Positions 6,878-13,137 of a stretch of 24,945 bases of DNA are shown piece by piece. Origin of the DNA: an uncultured Dialister sp. (GTDB lineage Bacteria; Bacillota; Negativicutes; Veillonellales; Dialisteraceae); contig OMVW01000024.1 of NCBI GenBank assembly GCA_900314595.1, forward strand, positions 1 through 24,945. Reading direction: 5' to 3'. Numbering within the stretch: position 1 is the first letter of the stretch; every line of letters starts with the position of its first letter. A program made the position numbers and the translations under genes. The notes below the pieces were generated by a model. The model saw only the letters and a program-made list of their open reading frames with translations. It made no database searches and was not told where the DNA came from.

Positions 6878-6908
6878 CCCCTGCCGATTTATTTCGGCAG
6901 GGGTTTTT
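6878..6908 (+). terminator. T-box terminator 2
   Basis: CCCCTGCCG (6878-6886) pairs with CGGCAGGGG (6895-6903) and is followed by TTTTT. The left arm holds CCCTG, the partner of CAGGG in antiterminator 2. Confidence 0.92.
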
Positions 6909-6945
6909 CTATGGAATGAATAGTGAAGAAAGAGAGGTAACGAGT

Positions 6946-8100
6946 ATGAGCATGGGTAAATGGATGAAAAAAGCAGTAATGGCATTGATGGTGGCCGGGG
7001 CGGTTCTCGCGGTCTCCGGCTGCGGCGGCGGTCAGAAAGCGTCTTCCAAACCGATGGAAGGAGCCAAAGTGGCCAAAATCGGTTTTGCCACCGCTTCCAC
7101 CGGACCGGTAGCGGCCTATGGCCTTGGTGAAAAAGAAGGTTTTGACATGGCCGTCGAAGAAATCAACAAAGGCGGAAAAATCCATTTCGAAGTCAATGAA
7201 ATGGATACGAAAGGCCAGGTGAGCCAGGCGGTCAATGTCATCCAGAAGATGATTTCCCAGAAAGAAGCAGTCATCGTGGGTCCCGTGCTCTCCTCGGAAT
7301 ATAAAGCCATCGGAAAACTGGTGGAACAGGCAAAAATCCCGACCATCGGCGTGGCAGTGACGGCTGAAGGGGTGACCGACGGTTACGACTACCTTTTCCG
7401 CGTATGCGTGCCGGAATCGGAAAATATCCCGAATACCGTAAAGAAGACCCATCAGAAACTGGGTTACAAGAGGGCGGCCATCCTTTATTCCTCCAATAAC
7501 GAGCACCAGGTTTCTGCCTACAACGTATTCAAGCGTTCCCTCGAAGCGGAAGGAGTGGAAATCATTGCTACTGAAACTTTCGCAGACAAAGATACGGACT
7601 TCTCCGCCCAGCTGACGAAGATCCAGCCCATGAACCCGGATGTGGTGATCCTTGCCGCTTATTACCAGGAAGGGGCACTGATCCTGAAGAAAATGAGAGC
7701 CATGGGTATGAACCAGCCGGTCCTTGGCGATAACGGTTTTGCTTCCCCGGAACTGATGAAACTGGCAGGAGAGGCTTCCAATAATACCTACGTTTCCTCC
7801 ATGTGGGCACCGGACAGAAAGAGCCAGCTCACTGAAACTTTCGTAGCCGATTTCAAAAAGAAATATAACAAAGACCCCGACCAGTTCGCAGCCTGCGGGT
7901 ACCTGGCGGTGAAATACGTGGCAGAAGCCATGGATAAAGCAGGAACTACCACGGATACAAAGAAAATCCGCGAAGCTATGGCCAATATTAAAAACATGGA
8001 AACCGTGGCAGGCCCCATGAGCTTTGCCAATAAAGGAACACCGGAAGTGGACCTCGTATTGCTGGAAGTCAAGGATGGGAAATTTACTCTGGCGAAATGA
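6946..8100 (+). CDS. livJ: Branched-chain amino-acid ABC transporter substrate-binding lipoprotein (LivJ-like)
   Basis: A 384-residue type 1 periplasmic-binding-fold protein of the LivJ/Leu-Ile-Val family. The N-terminus has positive residues, a hydrophobic stretch (10-24) and the lipobox VSGC with Cys26, so it should be a lipoprotein outside the inner membrane. The mature part shows the usual family segments, such as KIGFATASTGPVAAYG early on and GDNGFASPELMKLAG later. I chose ATG 6946 because AGAGAGG (6931-6937) sits 8 bases before it; the longer open frame back to 6727 is the T-box leader. No permease or ATPase genes (livHMGF) follow, so it must use components encoded elsewhere or sense ligands. 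The T-box leader implies expression when the cognate aminoacyl-tRNA runs low. A strong terminator follows at once. Confidence 0.92.
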   Translation: MSMGKWMKKAVMALMVAGAVLAVSGCGGGQKASSKPMEGAKVAKIGFATASTGPVAAYGLGEKEGFDMAVEEINKGGKIHFEVNEMDTKGQVSQAVNVIQKMISQKEAVIVGPVLSSEYKAIGKLVEQAKIPTIGVAVTAEGVTDGYDYLFRVCVPESENIPNTVKKTHQKLGYKRAAILYSSNNEHQVSAYNVFKRSLEAEGVEIIATETFADKDTDFSAQLTKIQPMNPDVVILAAYYQEGALILKKMRAMGMNQPVLGDNGFASPELMKLAGEASNNTYVSSMWAPDRKSQLTETFVADFKKKYNKDPDQFAACGYLAVKYVAEAMDKAGTTTDTKKIREAMANIKNMETVAGPMSFANKGTPEVDLVLLEVKDGKFTLAK

Positions 8101-8101
8101 G

Positions 8102-8121
8102 CTGTTAGCCGTTAGTTGTTA
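8102..8121. repeat. GTTAG stutter
   Basis: Degenerate 7-mers of the form GTTAGnn follow the livJ stop codon. The complementary pattern AACAACT recurs at 13070-13092 and 18663-18683. Confidence 0.4.
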
Positions 8122-8126
8122 GAAAT

Positions 8127-8162
8127 AAAAACCTCCCGGGCCATAGGGGCTGGGAGGTTTTT
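8127..8162 (+). terminator. Terminator of the livJ-like gene
   Basis: AAAAACCTCCC (8127-8137) and GGGAGGTTTTT (8152-8162) form an 11-bp stem ending in T residues, 26 bases after the stop codon. Confidence 0.9.
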
Positions 8163-8168
8163 GTTTGG

Positions 8169-8220
8169 AGGAATTGGGGATTAGGAATTAGGGGATGTGC
8201 GGCGCAAATTCATGGGCACC
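8169..8220 (+). repeat. Dispersed hairpin element, class II, truncated copy
   Basis: The stutter GGATTAGGAATTAGGGGA leads to TGCGGCGCAAATTCATGGG. The left arm and loop are those of the copy at 4758-4775, but the right arm GCGCCGCA is replaced by GGCACC, so the hairpin is broken. The copy at 11453-11516 has the same break. Confidence 0.6.
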
Positions 8221-8232
8221 TGTTCCTTTTGG

Positions 8233-8310
8233 TTTATTTCCGACTTGCAACTGTAGTACGACCCACCCGCCTTCGCTTCGCTCAGGCACCCTCCCAAACC
8301 TGGGAGGGCT
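8233..8310 (-). repeat. GTAC module, copy 3
   Basis: On the minus strand: CCCTCCCAGGTTTGGGAGGG, then GTGCCTGAGCGAAGCGAAGG and GTCGTACTACAGTTGCAAGTC. It lies downstream of a class I hairpin element on the same strand, as does the copy at 11640-11720. Confidence 0.6.
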
Positions 8311-8360
8311 TGAACGATAGCATGCTGATGGATATTGGCTATTAGAGGATCCAACTGTGT

Positions 8361-8455
8361 TTTCAACCCCGCCTGTGCATCTCCCATAAAAAAATTGTCG
8401 CCCCATCAGGGGCGACACCTTCCCGAATCCCGCACCCCGCACCCCGAAATCTCGA
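8361..8455 (-). repeat. Dispersed hairpin element, class I, copy 4
   Basis: Minus-strand order: stutter (8420-8455) of GGGTGCG-type units, GGGAAGG, then the 9-bp perfect stem TGTCGCCCC / GGGGCGACA (plus 8396-8404 and 8409-8417) with loop TGAT. A tail with TTATGGGAGATGCACAGGC follows, then GGGGTTGAAAA. Confidence 0.8.
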
Positions 8456-8523
8456 TAGTGACTAAAGCGGGGCATGTCGTAGTCAGGGCTGATTCCCGAA
8501 AACCGTAACTGACACAGGTTGTT

Positions 8524-8547
8524 TTATCTGACAAAAGACTCAGATAA
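8524..8547 (-). terminator. Hairpin spanning the stop codon of the DUF6125-type gene
   Basis: TTATCTGA (8524-8531) and TCAGATAA (8540-8547) form a perfect 8-bp inverted repeat that includes the TGA stop. There is no clear T-run on the minus strand, so termination is only possible, not certain. Confidence 0.4.
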
Positions 8548-9286
8548 AGAACTTCCACGCGCAGCTCCACTCTTCGGGATGCTGATCCGGCGGGCAGGCG
8601 ATGCAGGTGGTTTTGATTCTGTCATCGATGCCTTCTGCGAATCGTCCATATTCCACGAGGCCTGCGCTCTTGCAGGGATAGTCGGGAAGTCCTTTTGCTT
8701 TTCTCGCATGCTGGACCCGGCAGCGGTTCATTTCAAAGATGAGGGCTCCCTCTTCCCGGCGGCAGGACTGGACGTTCAGCCTCCCGTAGAGGCGGAAGTT
8801 CAGCGCTTTTTCGAGTCCTTCGAGGCCCGGATGCTCCGGAAGGCCCAGAAGTTTCTTGATTTCCAGAGCTTCCACGAGGGAGAAATAGTTCCAGGTGGAA
8901 TCGTTGCACCGCTTGGCATCGTTCATTCCGTATAATTTTTCCACTTCCTGGAAGAATACCCCGTCCTGGGCGAGCCAGTTTTTGGCAAGTCCGTCGATGA
9001 TGGCCAGTTTCTTTTCATTTGGCAGGTCATCAATGATTTTCGGCATATGATTTGAGACAGGAAGTCCCATGGAGGCGAACCGGCGGAGCGATATATCCCA
9101 GGTCTTGTCCCAGGCTTTGTCCATGATTTCCATGGCCTGGTCAAATCCCCGCTGGTGCTGCACTTCCCGAAACCACAGGACGTGATGCACAATGATCCGG
9201 TGAATCATATTTCGTATAAATTCATTGAGCTGTCGGCTGTCCATTTCTCCCGGACGGCTGATGATTTCATCTGTTTCCTTTTCCAT
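8540..9286 (-). CDS. DUF6125 / L-2-amino-thiazoline-4-carboxylate hydrolase-like protein
   Basis: A 248-residue soluble protein. I recognise the C-terminal signature of the DUF6125 family, related to ATC hydrolase-like proteins: a CRVQHARKAKGL segment, PCKSAGLVEYGRFAEGID, and TTCIACPPDQHPEEWSCAWK near the end. The clustered Cys and His residues suggest metal or cofactor binding, but the real substrate is not established for this family. There is no signal peptide. I chose the start at 9286 because GGGGGAGG lies 4 bases upstream. The longer version starting at 9322 has no ribosome binding site and would add an extra MWEIKI segment. It is transcribed divergently from the asparaginase gene and has no operon partner. 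Confidence 0.8.
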   Translation of the reverse strand: MEKETDEIISRPGEMDSRQLNEFIRNMIHRIIVHHVLWFREVQHQRGFDQAMEIMDKAWDKTWDISLRRFASMGLPVSNHMPKIIDDLPNEKKLAIIDGLAKNWLAQDGVFFQEVEKLYGMNDAKRCNDSTWNYFSLVEALEIKKLLGLPEHPGLEGLEKALNFRLYGRLNVQSCRREEGALIFEMNRCRVQHARKAKGLPDYPCKSAGLVEYGRFAEGIDDRIKTTCIACPPDQHPEEWSCAWKFFI

Positions 9287-9425
9287 TTTTCCTCCCCCGC
9301 TGCCAATTTTTATTTCCCACATTTTGATAAGACTCTATGATTATTTTAACATGTTTTTCGGAATGCGGGTTGACCTGCCGGTTTGACGGAGGAAATAGGG
9401 AATTCGCAGTATCCCCGGGCGCGGC

Positions 9426-9455
9426 TTGACAAAATCCCGTTTCCTGTATGACAAT
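9426..9455 (+). promoter_or_regulatory. Probable promoter of the asparaginase gene
   Basis: TTGACA (9426-9431) is a perfect -35, followed after 18 bp by GACAAT (9450-9455), a fair -10. It ends 54 bp before the chosen start codon. Confidence 0.6.
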
Positions 9456-9509
9456 GATAAAAATGACTGGCAGGCCCGGATGGGCACCTGCTTACTGGAA
9501 AGGATCATT

Positions 9510-10457
9510 ATGGAAAAGAAAAAAATTCTCGTTATCGCCACGGGCGGGACTATCGCTTCCCGGCCTACGCCGGATGGGCTCATGCCGGCCCTTTCGGGAG
9601 AAGATTTACTTGCTCTGCTTCCTGAGCTCAGAAAAGTCTGCGATGTGGACTGCCGGGAGCTTCTTCAGCTGGATTCCACCAATCTTTCCCCGTGTCACTG
9701 GATTCTGATGGCCAGGGCGGTAGCGGAAAACCGGGAGAAATACGATGGATTCGTCATTACTCACGGGACGGACACCATGGCTTACAGCGCTTCAGCCCTT
9801 TACTATATGCTGGAAAATATGGATAAACCGGTCATTCTGACCGGTTCCATGATGCCTGCCGGGGAAACCGGGTCGGACGCGGAGGGAAATCTCCTTCTTG
9901 CCTTCGAGGCGGCTCTTTCGGGCCATCCGGGAGTCTACATTGCTTTTGGAAATAAAATTATCTATGGAAATGATGGGAGAAAACTTTCCAGTGATGAGAT
10001 GGCCGCTTTTGGAAATATCAACCGTCCCCAGGCGGGGAGTTTTTCTGATGGACAGCTCATCTGGCAGGGAGACGATTTCCTGCCGAAAGGACCGTTTCAG
10101 CTTCATGACAGACTGGATACCCGTGCGGGAGTCCTCAAAATCGTGCCCGGCCTTCCGCCGTCGATGCTGAAGCATTTCGTGGATGACGGATATAGAGCAG
10201 TCATCATCGAAGGCTATGGCACGGGAGGCATTCCGGATCAGGAATCGGAAAATAATTTCCTTCCCCTTTTCACTTATGCGAAAAATCATGGCTGCCGTCT
10301 CATCTGTACCACCCAGTGCACCTATGGAGGCGTATATATGGACCATTATGAAATGGGAGTCCGTGCCCTCCGCCTGGGCGTCGAATCCGGCGGAAAGCTC
10401 ACCACCGAAGCGCTGCTGGCAAAAGTGATGATTGAGCTGGGGGAGGCTGAGCGTTAG
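9510..10457 (+). CDS. ansA: L-asparaginase, type I-like (cytoplasmic)
   Basis: A 315-residue asparaginase/glutaminase-family amidohydrolase that converts L-asparagine to aspartate and ammonia. The first catalytic threonine is Thr14 in ATGGTIAS, substrate contacts lie in LDSTN (54-58), and the second catalytic pair Thr87-Asp88 lies in THGTDTM. The late segment IIEGYGTGGIP is also typical. No signal peptide is present, so it should act in the cytoplasm, which with the length fits type I rather than the secreted type II enzymes. I chose ATG 9510 because GGAAAGGA (9497-9504) is correctly placed; the 28-residue extension to 9426 starts inside the promoter. A class II hairpin element (10485-10509) follows as terminator. 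Confidence 0.92.
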   Translation: MEKKKILVIATGGTIASRPTPDGLMPALSGEDLLALLPELRKVCDVDCRELLQLDSTNLSPCHWILMARAVAENREKYDGFVITHGTDTMAYSASALYYMLENMDKPVILTGSMMPAGETGSDAEGNLLLAFEAALSGHPGVYIAFGNKIIYGNDGRKLSSDEMAAFGNINRPQAGSFSDGQLIWQGDDFLPKGPFQLHDRLDTRAGVLKIVPGLPPSMLKHFVDDGYRAVIIEGYGTGGIPDQESENNFLPLFTYAKNHGCRLICTTQCTYGGVYMDHYEMGVRALRLGVESGGKLTTEALLAKVMIELGEAER

Positions 10458-10459
10458 TA

Positions 10460-10525
10460 AAAGTGATAAGTGGTAAGTGAAGGTGGCGCCCTGAAATCAT
10501 AGGGGCGCCTCTTTTATATTGGGAA
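10460..10525 (+). repeat. Dispersed hairpin element, class II, after ansA
   Basis: A stutter of AAGTGNT units leads to GTGAAGGTG. The stem GGCGCCC (10485-10491) / GGGCGCC (10503-10509) closes an 11-base loop containing AAATCAT and is followed by TCTTTTATATTGGG. It is placed like a terminator of the asparaginase transcript. Confidence 0.75.
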
Positions 10526-10551
10526 ACTTTCTTCTTCGATGACCTTTGTGC

Positions 10552-10648
10552 CGGGGATGTCGGGCATCCCGGGGATATCGGGATTATCGGGAAGGTGTGC
10601 CGCTATCCGGCACGATTATATATGGGGAATCTGCACTGATGAGGGAAA
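10552..10648 (+). repeat. Dispersed hairpin element, class I, copy 5
   Basis: The stutter is made of GGGATNTCGG-like units (10552-10590), then GGGAAGGTG. The stem GTGCCG (10597-10602) / CGGCAC (10608-10613) has an atypical CTATC loop, then TATATATGGGGAATCTGCAC. Confidence 0.75.
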
Positions 10649-10687
10649 ATGTTTTTGTCGCAGTTCGGCGCCGAAGGCAAAATATAA

Positions 10688-10762
10688 AACTTGCGCCCGA
10701 AGGGCGCCTCCTTCCCGAGATTCCCGGAATGAACCCCGATAATCCCGATACTCCCGAAACAA
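10688..10762 (-). repeat. Dispersed hairpin element, minus orientation
   Basis: GCGCCC (10693-10698) / GGGCGC (10702-10707) with a 3-base loop, followed on the plus strand by CCTTCCCGAG and a stutter of CCCGATA/CCCGGAAT units. It faces the copy at 10552-10648, so the two form a convergent pair about 40 bp apart. Confidence 0.6.
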
Positions 10763-10810
10763 AAGTTATTAAACAATGAAATTTCTACAGGATATGGGGC
10801 CGGAATTTCA

Positions 10811-10841
10811 TTGACCGGTTCTTACAACCGTATGCTATCAT
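10811..10841 (+). promoter_or_regulatory. MerR-type promoter/operator with 19-bp spacer
   Basis: TTGACC (10811-10816) and TATCAT (10836-10841, with TGC in front as an extended -10) are 19 bp apart, the over-long spacing typical of promoters untwisted by MerR-family activators. Inside the spacer GGTT and AACC flank CTTAC as a dyad. The regulator gene starts 37 bp downstream, so autoregulation is likely. Confidence 0.65.
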
Positions 10842-10878
10842 GATTACAGGGAAGTTTCATAGAGAAGGAGTGATAGCT

Positions 10879-11292
10879 ATGGCCGGCAAAAGATATACCA
10901 TGCTTCAGGCCTGCCGGGAGACTGGTATGACCTATGAAGCGCTGAAATATTACTGCAACGAAGGGCTCGTACCGGAAGTGACGCGGGACGGCGCGAACAG
11001 GAGGGTCTTCGAAGAATACCATATCAAATGGATCAAAGACCTCACCTGTCTCAAAAAGTGCGGCCTTTCCATCAAAGAAATGAAAGCATACCTTTCCCTC
11101 TGCCTTGAAGGCCCTTCCACCATCAAGAAAAGGAAGGAAATGCTGGCAGAAAAGAAAAAAGCGCTTCAGAAAGAGAAGAAAATTATAGAAGACAGCCTTG
11201 CCTATATCGATCAGAAACAGGATTTCTACCAGTCCGTGCTGGACGGGAAGATCGAATACCAGAGCAACCTGGTGGCGAGGTACAGGAAATAG
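10879..11292 (+). CDS. MerR-family transcriptional regulator
   Basis: A 137-residue regulator. The N-terminal winged helix-turn-helix is clear: ETGMTYEALKYYCNEGLVP (about residues 15-33) with RRVFEEYHIKWI as the wing and following helix. A lysine/glutamate-rich coiled coil (about 85-115) serves for dimerisation, and a short C-terminal tail is too small for a large ligand domain. AAGGAG (10865-10870) lies 8 bases before ATG 10879. It is transcribed alone from a promoter with the 19-bp spacer its family acts on. The effector cannot be told from sequence; no cysteine pattern of the metal-sensing MerR types is obvious in the C-terminal part. Confidence 0.88.
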   Translation: MAGKRYTMLQACRETGMTYEALKYYCNEGLVPEVTRDGANRRVFEEYHIKWIKDLTCLKKCGLSIKEMKAYLSLCLEGPSTIKKRKEMLAEKKKALQKEKKIIEDSLAYIDQKQDFYQSVLDGKIEYQSNLVARYRK

Positions 11293-11320
11293 TGAAGGCG
11301 CCCTTAAGGGGCGCCTTTTC
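11290..11320 (+). terminator. Terminator of the MerR gene, hairpin-element type
   Basis: AAGGCGCCC (11295-11303) and GGGCGCCTT (11309-11317) form a 9-bp stem followed by TT. It begins with GTGAAGG directly at the stop codon, like a class II element without stutter. Confidence 0.75.
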
Positions 11321-11344
11321 GACTGGCCTATGTAGAATCATACA

Positions 11345-11425
11345 CGATTTTCGGATTTCGGACTGCGGATTGCGGATTGCGGGGTGGTGGCGGGCGACAA
11401 ATTAAGAAGCCCGCCTTTTTTATGT
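11345..11425 (+). repeat. Dispersed hairpin element, class II
   Basis: The stutter TTTCGGACTGCGGATTGCGG leads to GGGTGG. The stem GGCGGGC (11389-11395) / GCCCGCC (11409-11415) holds a 13-base loop containing AAATTAAGA, then TTTTTT and ATGTTGG. Confidence 0.75.
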
Positions 11426-11452
11426 TGGAAATTTTATCTTTGGGAGCCTTTG

Positions 11453-11516
11453 AATCGGGGCGGTTGGGGTGATCGGAAAGATGCGGCGCAGATTCATGGG
11501 CACCACTTTTTATATT
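11453..11516 (+). repeat. Dispersed hairpin element, class II, broken stem
   Basis: The stutter GGTTGGGGTGATCGG precedes ATGCGGCGCAGATTCATGGG and CACCACTTTTTATATTG. The right arm is missing, as in the copy at 8169-8220. Confidence 0.55.
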
Positions 11517-11639
11517 GTACCTGTTACGGGGACAAGTCACAGATGAGGAAAAGTTAACAAGTCGGAAAACACCTGCCCGCTGGTCAGGGGTTGTACTACC
11601 GGGACATTATGAAAATTTGAGGGGAGGAGGGGAATTCAT

Positions 11640-11720
11640 TTTTTCATCTCGATTTCGACTGGAGCAGTAGTACGGCTCCTTCCCCTCCGCTTTGCTTCGG
11701 GTGCCCTGACCAGGAGAGGA
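11640..11720 (-). repeat. GTAC module, copy 4
   Basis: Minus strand: CTCTCCTGGTCAGGGCACCC, AAGCAAAGCGGAGGGG, GCCGTACTACTGCTCCAGTC, then GAAATCGAGATGAAA. It follows the class I element at 11745-11838 on the same strand. A weaker plus-strand relative with GTTGTACTAC lies near 11560-11610. Confidence 0.55.
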
Positions 11721-11744
11721 TGGAACGTTTCGACCTGAACGGAA

Positions 11745-11838
11745 TTTCCAACCCCGGCTGTGCAAAATCCCCATATATATTCGCTGCCGCACCAGCGGCA
11801 GCACCTTCCCGCAATCCGCAATCCGCCTTCCCCAATCC
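11745..11838 (-). repeat. Dispersed hairpin element, class I, copy 6
   Basis: Minus strand: stutter of GGATTGC units, GGGAAGGTG, then the 8-bp perfect stem GCTGCCGC / GCGGCAGC (plus 11783-11790 and 11795-11802) with loop TGGT. The tail is TATATATGGGGATTTTGCAC. Confidence 0.8.
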
Positions 11839-11860
11839 GTATCATCTAAACGGGTAAATG

Positions 11861-11887
11861 AAAAAAGTCTCCTTCCCGGGAGACTTT
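11861..11887 (-). terminator. Terminator of the HEPN gene
   Basis: On the minus strand AAAGTCTCC pairs with GGAGACTTT and is followed by TTT. It begins 5 bases past the stop codon. Confidence 0.8.
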
Positions 11888-11891
11888 CATT

Positions 11892-12293
11892 TCAACCACT
11901 CACTTTTTCCTGAAGTTGTTTCAGCCAGTCCTGAAGGCGGAGGTCGTATTTCCTGACTTCTTTTGCCACTTCATCGGGATCATCGCCGGTTTGGCCGAGC
12001 CTGGTTGCCTTGTGGCGAAGATCATTCATGACAATGGCTTCTTCGGCCAGTTTCTCATCGATGAGACCCAGGGCTTTACAGTCCAGAATGGCCCGTTTCG
12101 GGGTGGGCGCATCGAGCCCGTGTCTGTTCAGGAGATGGTCGTGGGCACAGTGCCAGAGTACATCATAGGAGAGGATGAAACGGTGAATCATGGCATCCCT
12201 TTCGATATCGGAAAGTTCCTCTTTCACTGCCAGTTCATGAAATTTTGCTAACGTCTGTCCTGCCTGCCGGAGCTGGACCTGTAATTTTTCCAT
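11892..12293 (-). CDS. HI0074-family HEPN protein (nucleotidyltransferase substrate-binding type)
   Basis: A 133-residue all-helical HEPN protein. The order HRFILSYDVLWHCAHDHL, then a KALGLIDEKLAEEAIVMNDL helix and a long C-terminal helix matches HI0074-type proteins. These usually pair with a MNT-type nucleotidyltransferase as a toxin-antitoxin couple. Where relatives have an R-N-x-x-x-H ribonuclease motif, this protein reads RHKATR, so the catalytic histidine seems lost. No nucleotidyltransferase gene is adjacent; the upstream neighbour is a broken FMN reductase 25 bases away. AGGAAGG lies 7 bases before the ATG. It is probably an inactive or repurposed orphan. The family call is fair, the loss of activity an inference. 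Confidence 0.72.
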   Translation of the reverse strand: MEKLQVQLRQAGQTLAKFHELAVKEELSDIERDAMIHRFILSYDVLWHCAHDHLLNRHGLDAPTPKRAILDCKALGLIDEKLAEEAIVMNDLRHKATRLGQTGDDPDEVAKEVRKYDLRLQDWLKQLQEKVSG

Positions 12294-12318
12294 TCTTTTA
12301 CCTTCCTATTTCTTGTAT

Positions 12319-12691
12319 TTACCGGATGAAGTCGGTCCTCTGCCATTCTTCATAAACCGGTTTTTCAATGCCTGCCTTGTCGGCTGCTTCTTTAGCTTTG
12401 ATGAGGTAAGCCATATTCTGTCCCAGGGTCCGCATGGTCTGGAGGCCTTCCGCATCCTGTCTTGCTTCATCAGCGGTGAATCCGTGAATCTGGTTCCAGT
12501 ACTGGGAACCCACCACATGCATATTGCTCATGAGGAAATACATATTGAGCCGCTGGAAAGCAGCCGTTGCCCAGCCACATCATTTCCACCTCGATGTCCT
12601 CTTTTTTCAGCACTTCCGCTGTTTCCGAAAGAGCCACGTCAGTGCAGCCATGCTGGTTCGGGCTGCCATTGATGAGTAATACCTTTGCCAT
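12319..12691 (-). pseudogene. NADPH-dependent FMN reductase (flavodoxin-fold), internally deleted and frameshifted
   Basis: The N-terminal part MAKVLLINGSPNQHGCTDVA is the FMN phosphate-binding start of a flavodoxin-fold NADPH-dependent FMN reductase, with GGAGG 5 bases before the ATG at 12691. It reads normally to MMWLGN and then jumps, in another frame, to AAFQRLNMYFLMSNMHVVGS and a normal C-terminal half ending TDFIR. About 80 residues of the middle, which in relatives hold the cysteine motif and the second half of the FMN site, are gone. The junction lies near 12563-12572. Both halves keep good sequence, so the damage is recent. Expected normal length is about 190-200 residues. It precedes the HEPN gene on the same strand. 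Confidence 0.82.
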
Positions 12692-12803
12692 GGTAACCTC
12701 CACTTATAAAGAGACATATTACTATAAGTATACAATATTTGTGCAAGGAATTTTATGGTTTCTATAGCACTTTGCCATGATAGAGAAATATAGTTGGGGT
12801 TTT

Positions 12804-12860
12804 AGATAATAGATATAGTTAATAGATATAGTTAATAGATAATGGTTAATGGTTAATGGC
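12804..12860. repeat. AT-rich stutter, 13-mer and 7-mer units
   Basis: Two copies of AGATATAGTTAAT (12811-12823, 12824-12836) pass into AGATAATGGTTAATGGTTAA with 7-base GGTTAAT units. It precedes the TTAACC/TCCAC repeat at 12930-13095. Confidence 0.75.
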
Positions 12861-12929
12861 TGCATTTATGACAGGCGGGCGACGGGACTTTTGTGTCACT
12901 CATCCCATCCTGACGAGGGAATGGGACCC

Positions 12930-13095
12930 ATTAACTATTAAAGATTAACCATTAACCCCAATGTACAGTTTTCCACATGTAATAGATTACCAGTTGTCCA
13001 CCTGATTATCTATTTTCAGCTATTGAAACAGAGTGCCCCAAAAGTTTTCCGGACAAAAGCCGGCTGCCGTTAACAACTAACAACTAACTGTTATG
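12930..13095 (+). repeat. TTAACC/TCCAC repeat, copy 1, directly upstream of the UvrA-like gene
   Basis: The order is TTAACCATTAACCCCAATG, then TACAGTTTTCCACATG, then CCAGTTGTCCACCTGATTA, then AGTTTTCC, AAGCCGGC and a TAACAACTAAC stutter. The same order with substitutions lies at 24640-24862. The stretch between 12704 and 12930 contains only the divergent promoter region of the FMN reductase and stutters. Confidence 0.7.
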
Positions 13096-13102
13096 CTATT
13101 AT
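13094..13102 (+). promoter_or_regulatory. Extended -10 promoter of the UvrA-like gene
   Basis: TGCTATTAT is an extended -10 box, 35 bp before the ATG. A possible -35 TTAACA (13070-13075) lies inside the AACAACT stutter with a spacing somewhat over optimum. Confidence 0.5.
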
Positions 13103-13137
13103 ATATATGTATATAAATAAAGAAAGGCGTGAGAAAT

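Larger units (their letters stand above)
6577..6908 (+). promoter_or_regulatory. T-box leader with two antiterminator/terminator modules, probably valine-specific
   Basis: The RNA shows T-box hallmarks. CGAG (6597-6600) pairs with CTCG (6670-6673) as the stem I base. GCAGAGAGCTGAC and GGTGAAAGTCAG form the distal stem I, and CCGTTAT lies in stem III. Just inside the stem base the sequence AA-GUC-A has the layout of a specifier, which would be a valine codon; this fits the branched-chain amino-acid binding gene downstream but is not certain. Module 1 has AAGGTGGTAACGCG (6758-6771), where CAAGG pairs with CCTTG in the antiterminator, overlapping terminator 1 (6774-6812). Module 2 has CAGGGTGGTACCGCG (6856-6870), where CAGGG pairs with CCCTG, overlapping terminator 2 (6878-6908). 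Module 2 has no stem I of its own. Uncharged tRNA would favour readthrough. Confidence 0.9.

Noticed and set aside
6727..6945. N-terminal extension of the livJ-like protein
   Set aside because: It translates the T-box antiterminators and terminators. The signal peptide and ribosome binding site place the start at 6946.
12955..13010. DnaA boxes or a replication origin (TTTTCCACA-like motifs, also at 24655-24765)
   Set aside because: The motifs deviate from TTATCCACA, no dnaA, dnaN or parAB genes are near, and the cores belong to a dispersed repeat family.
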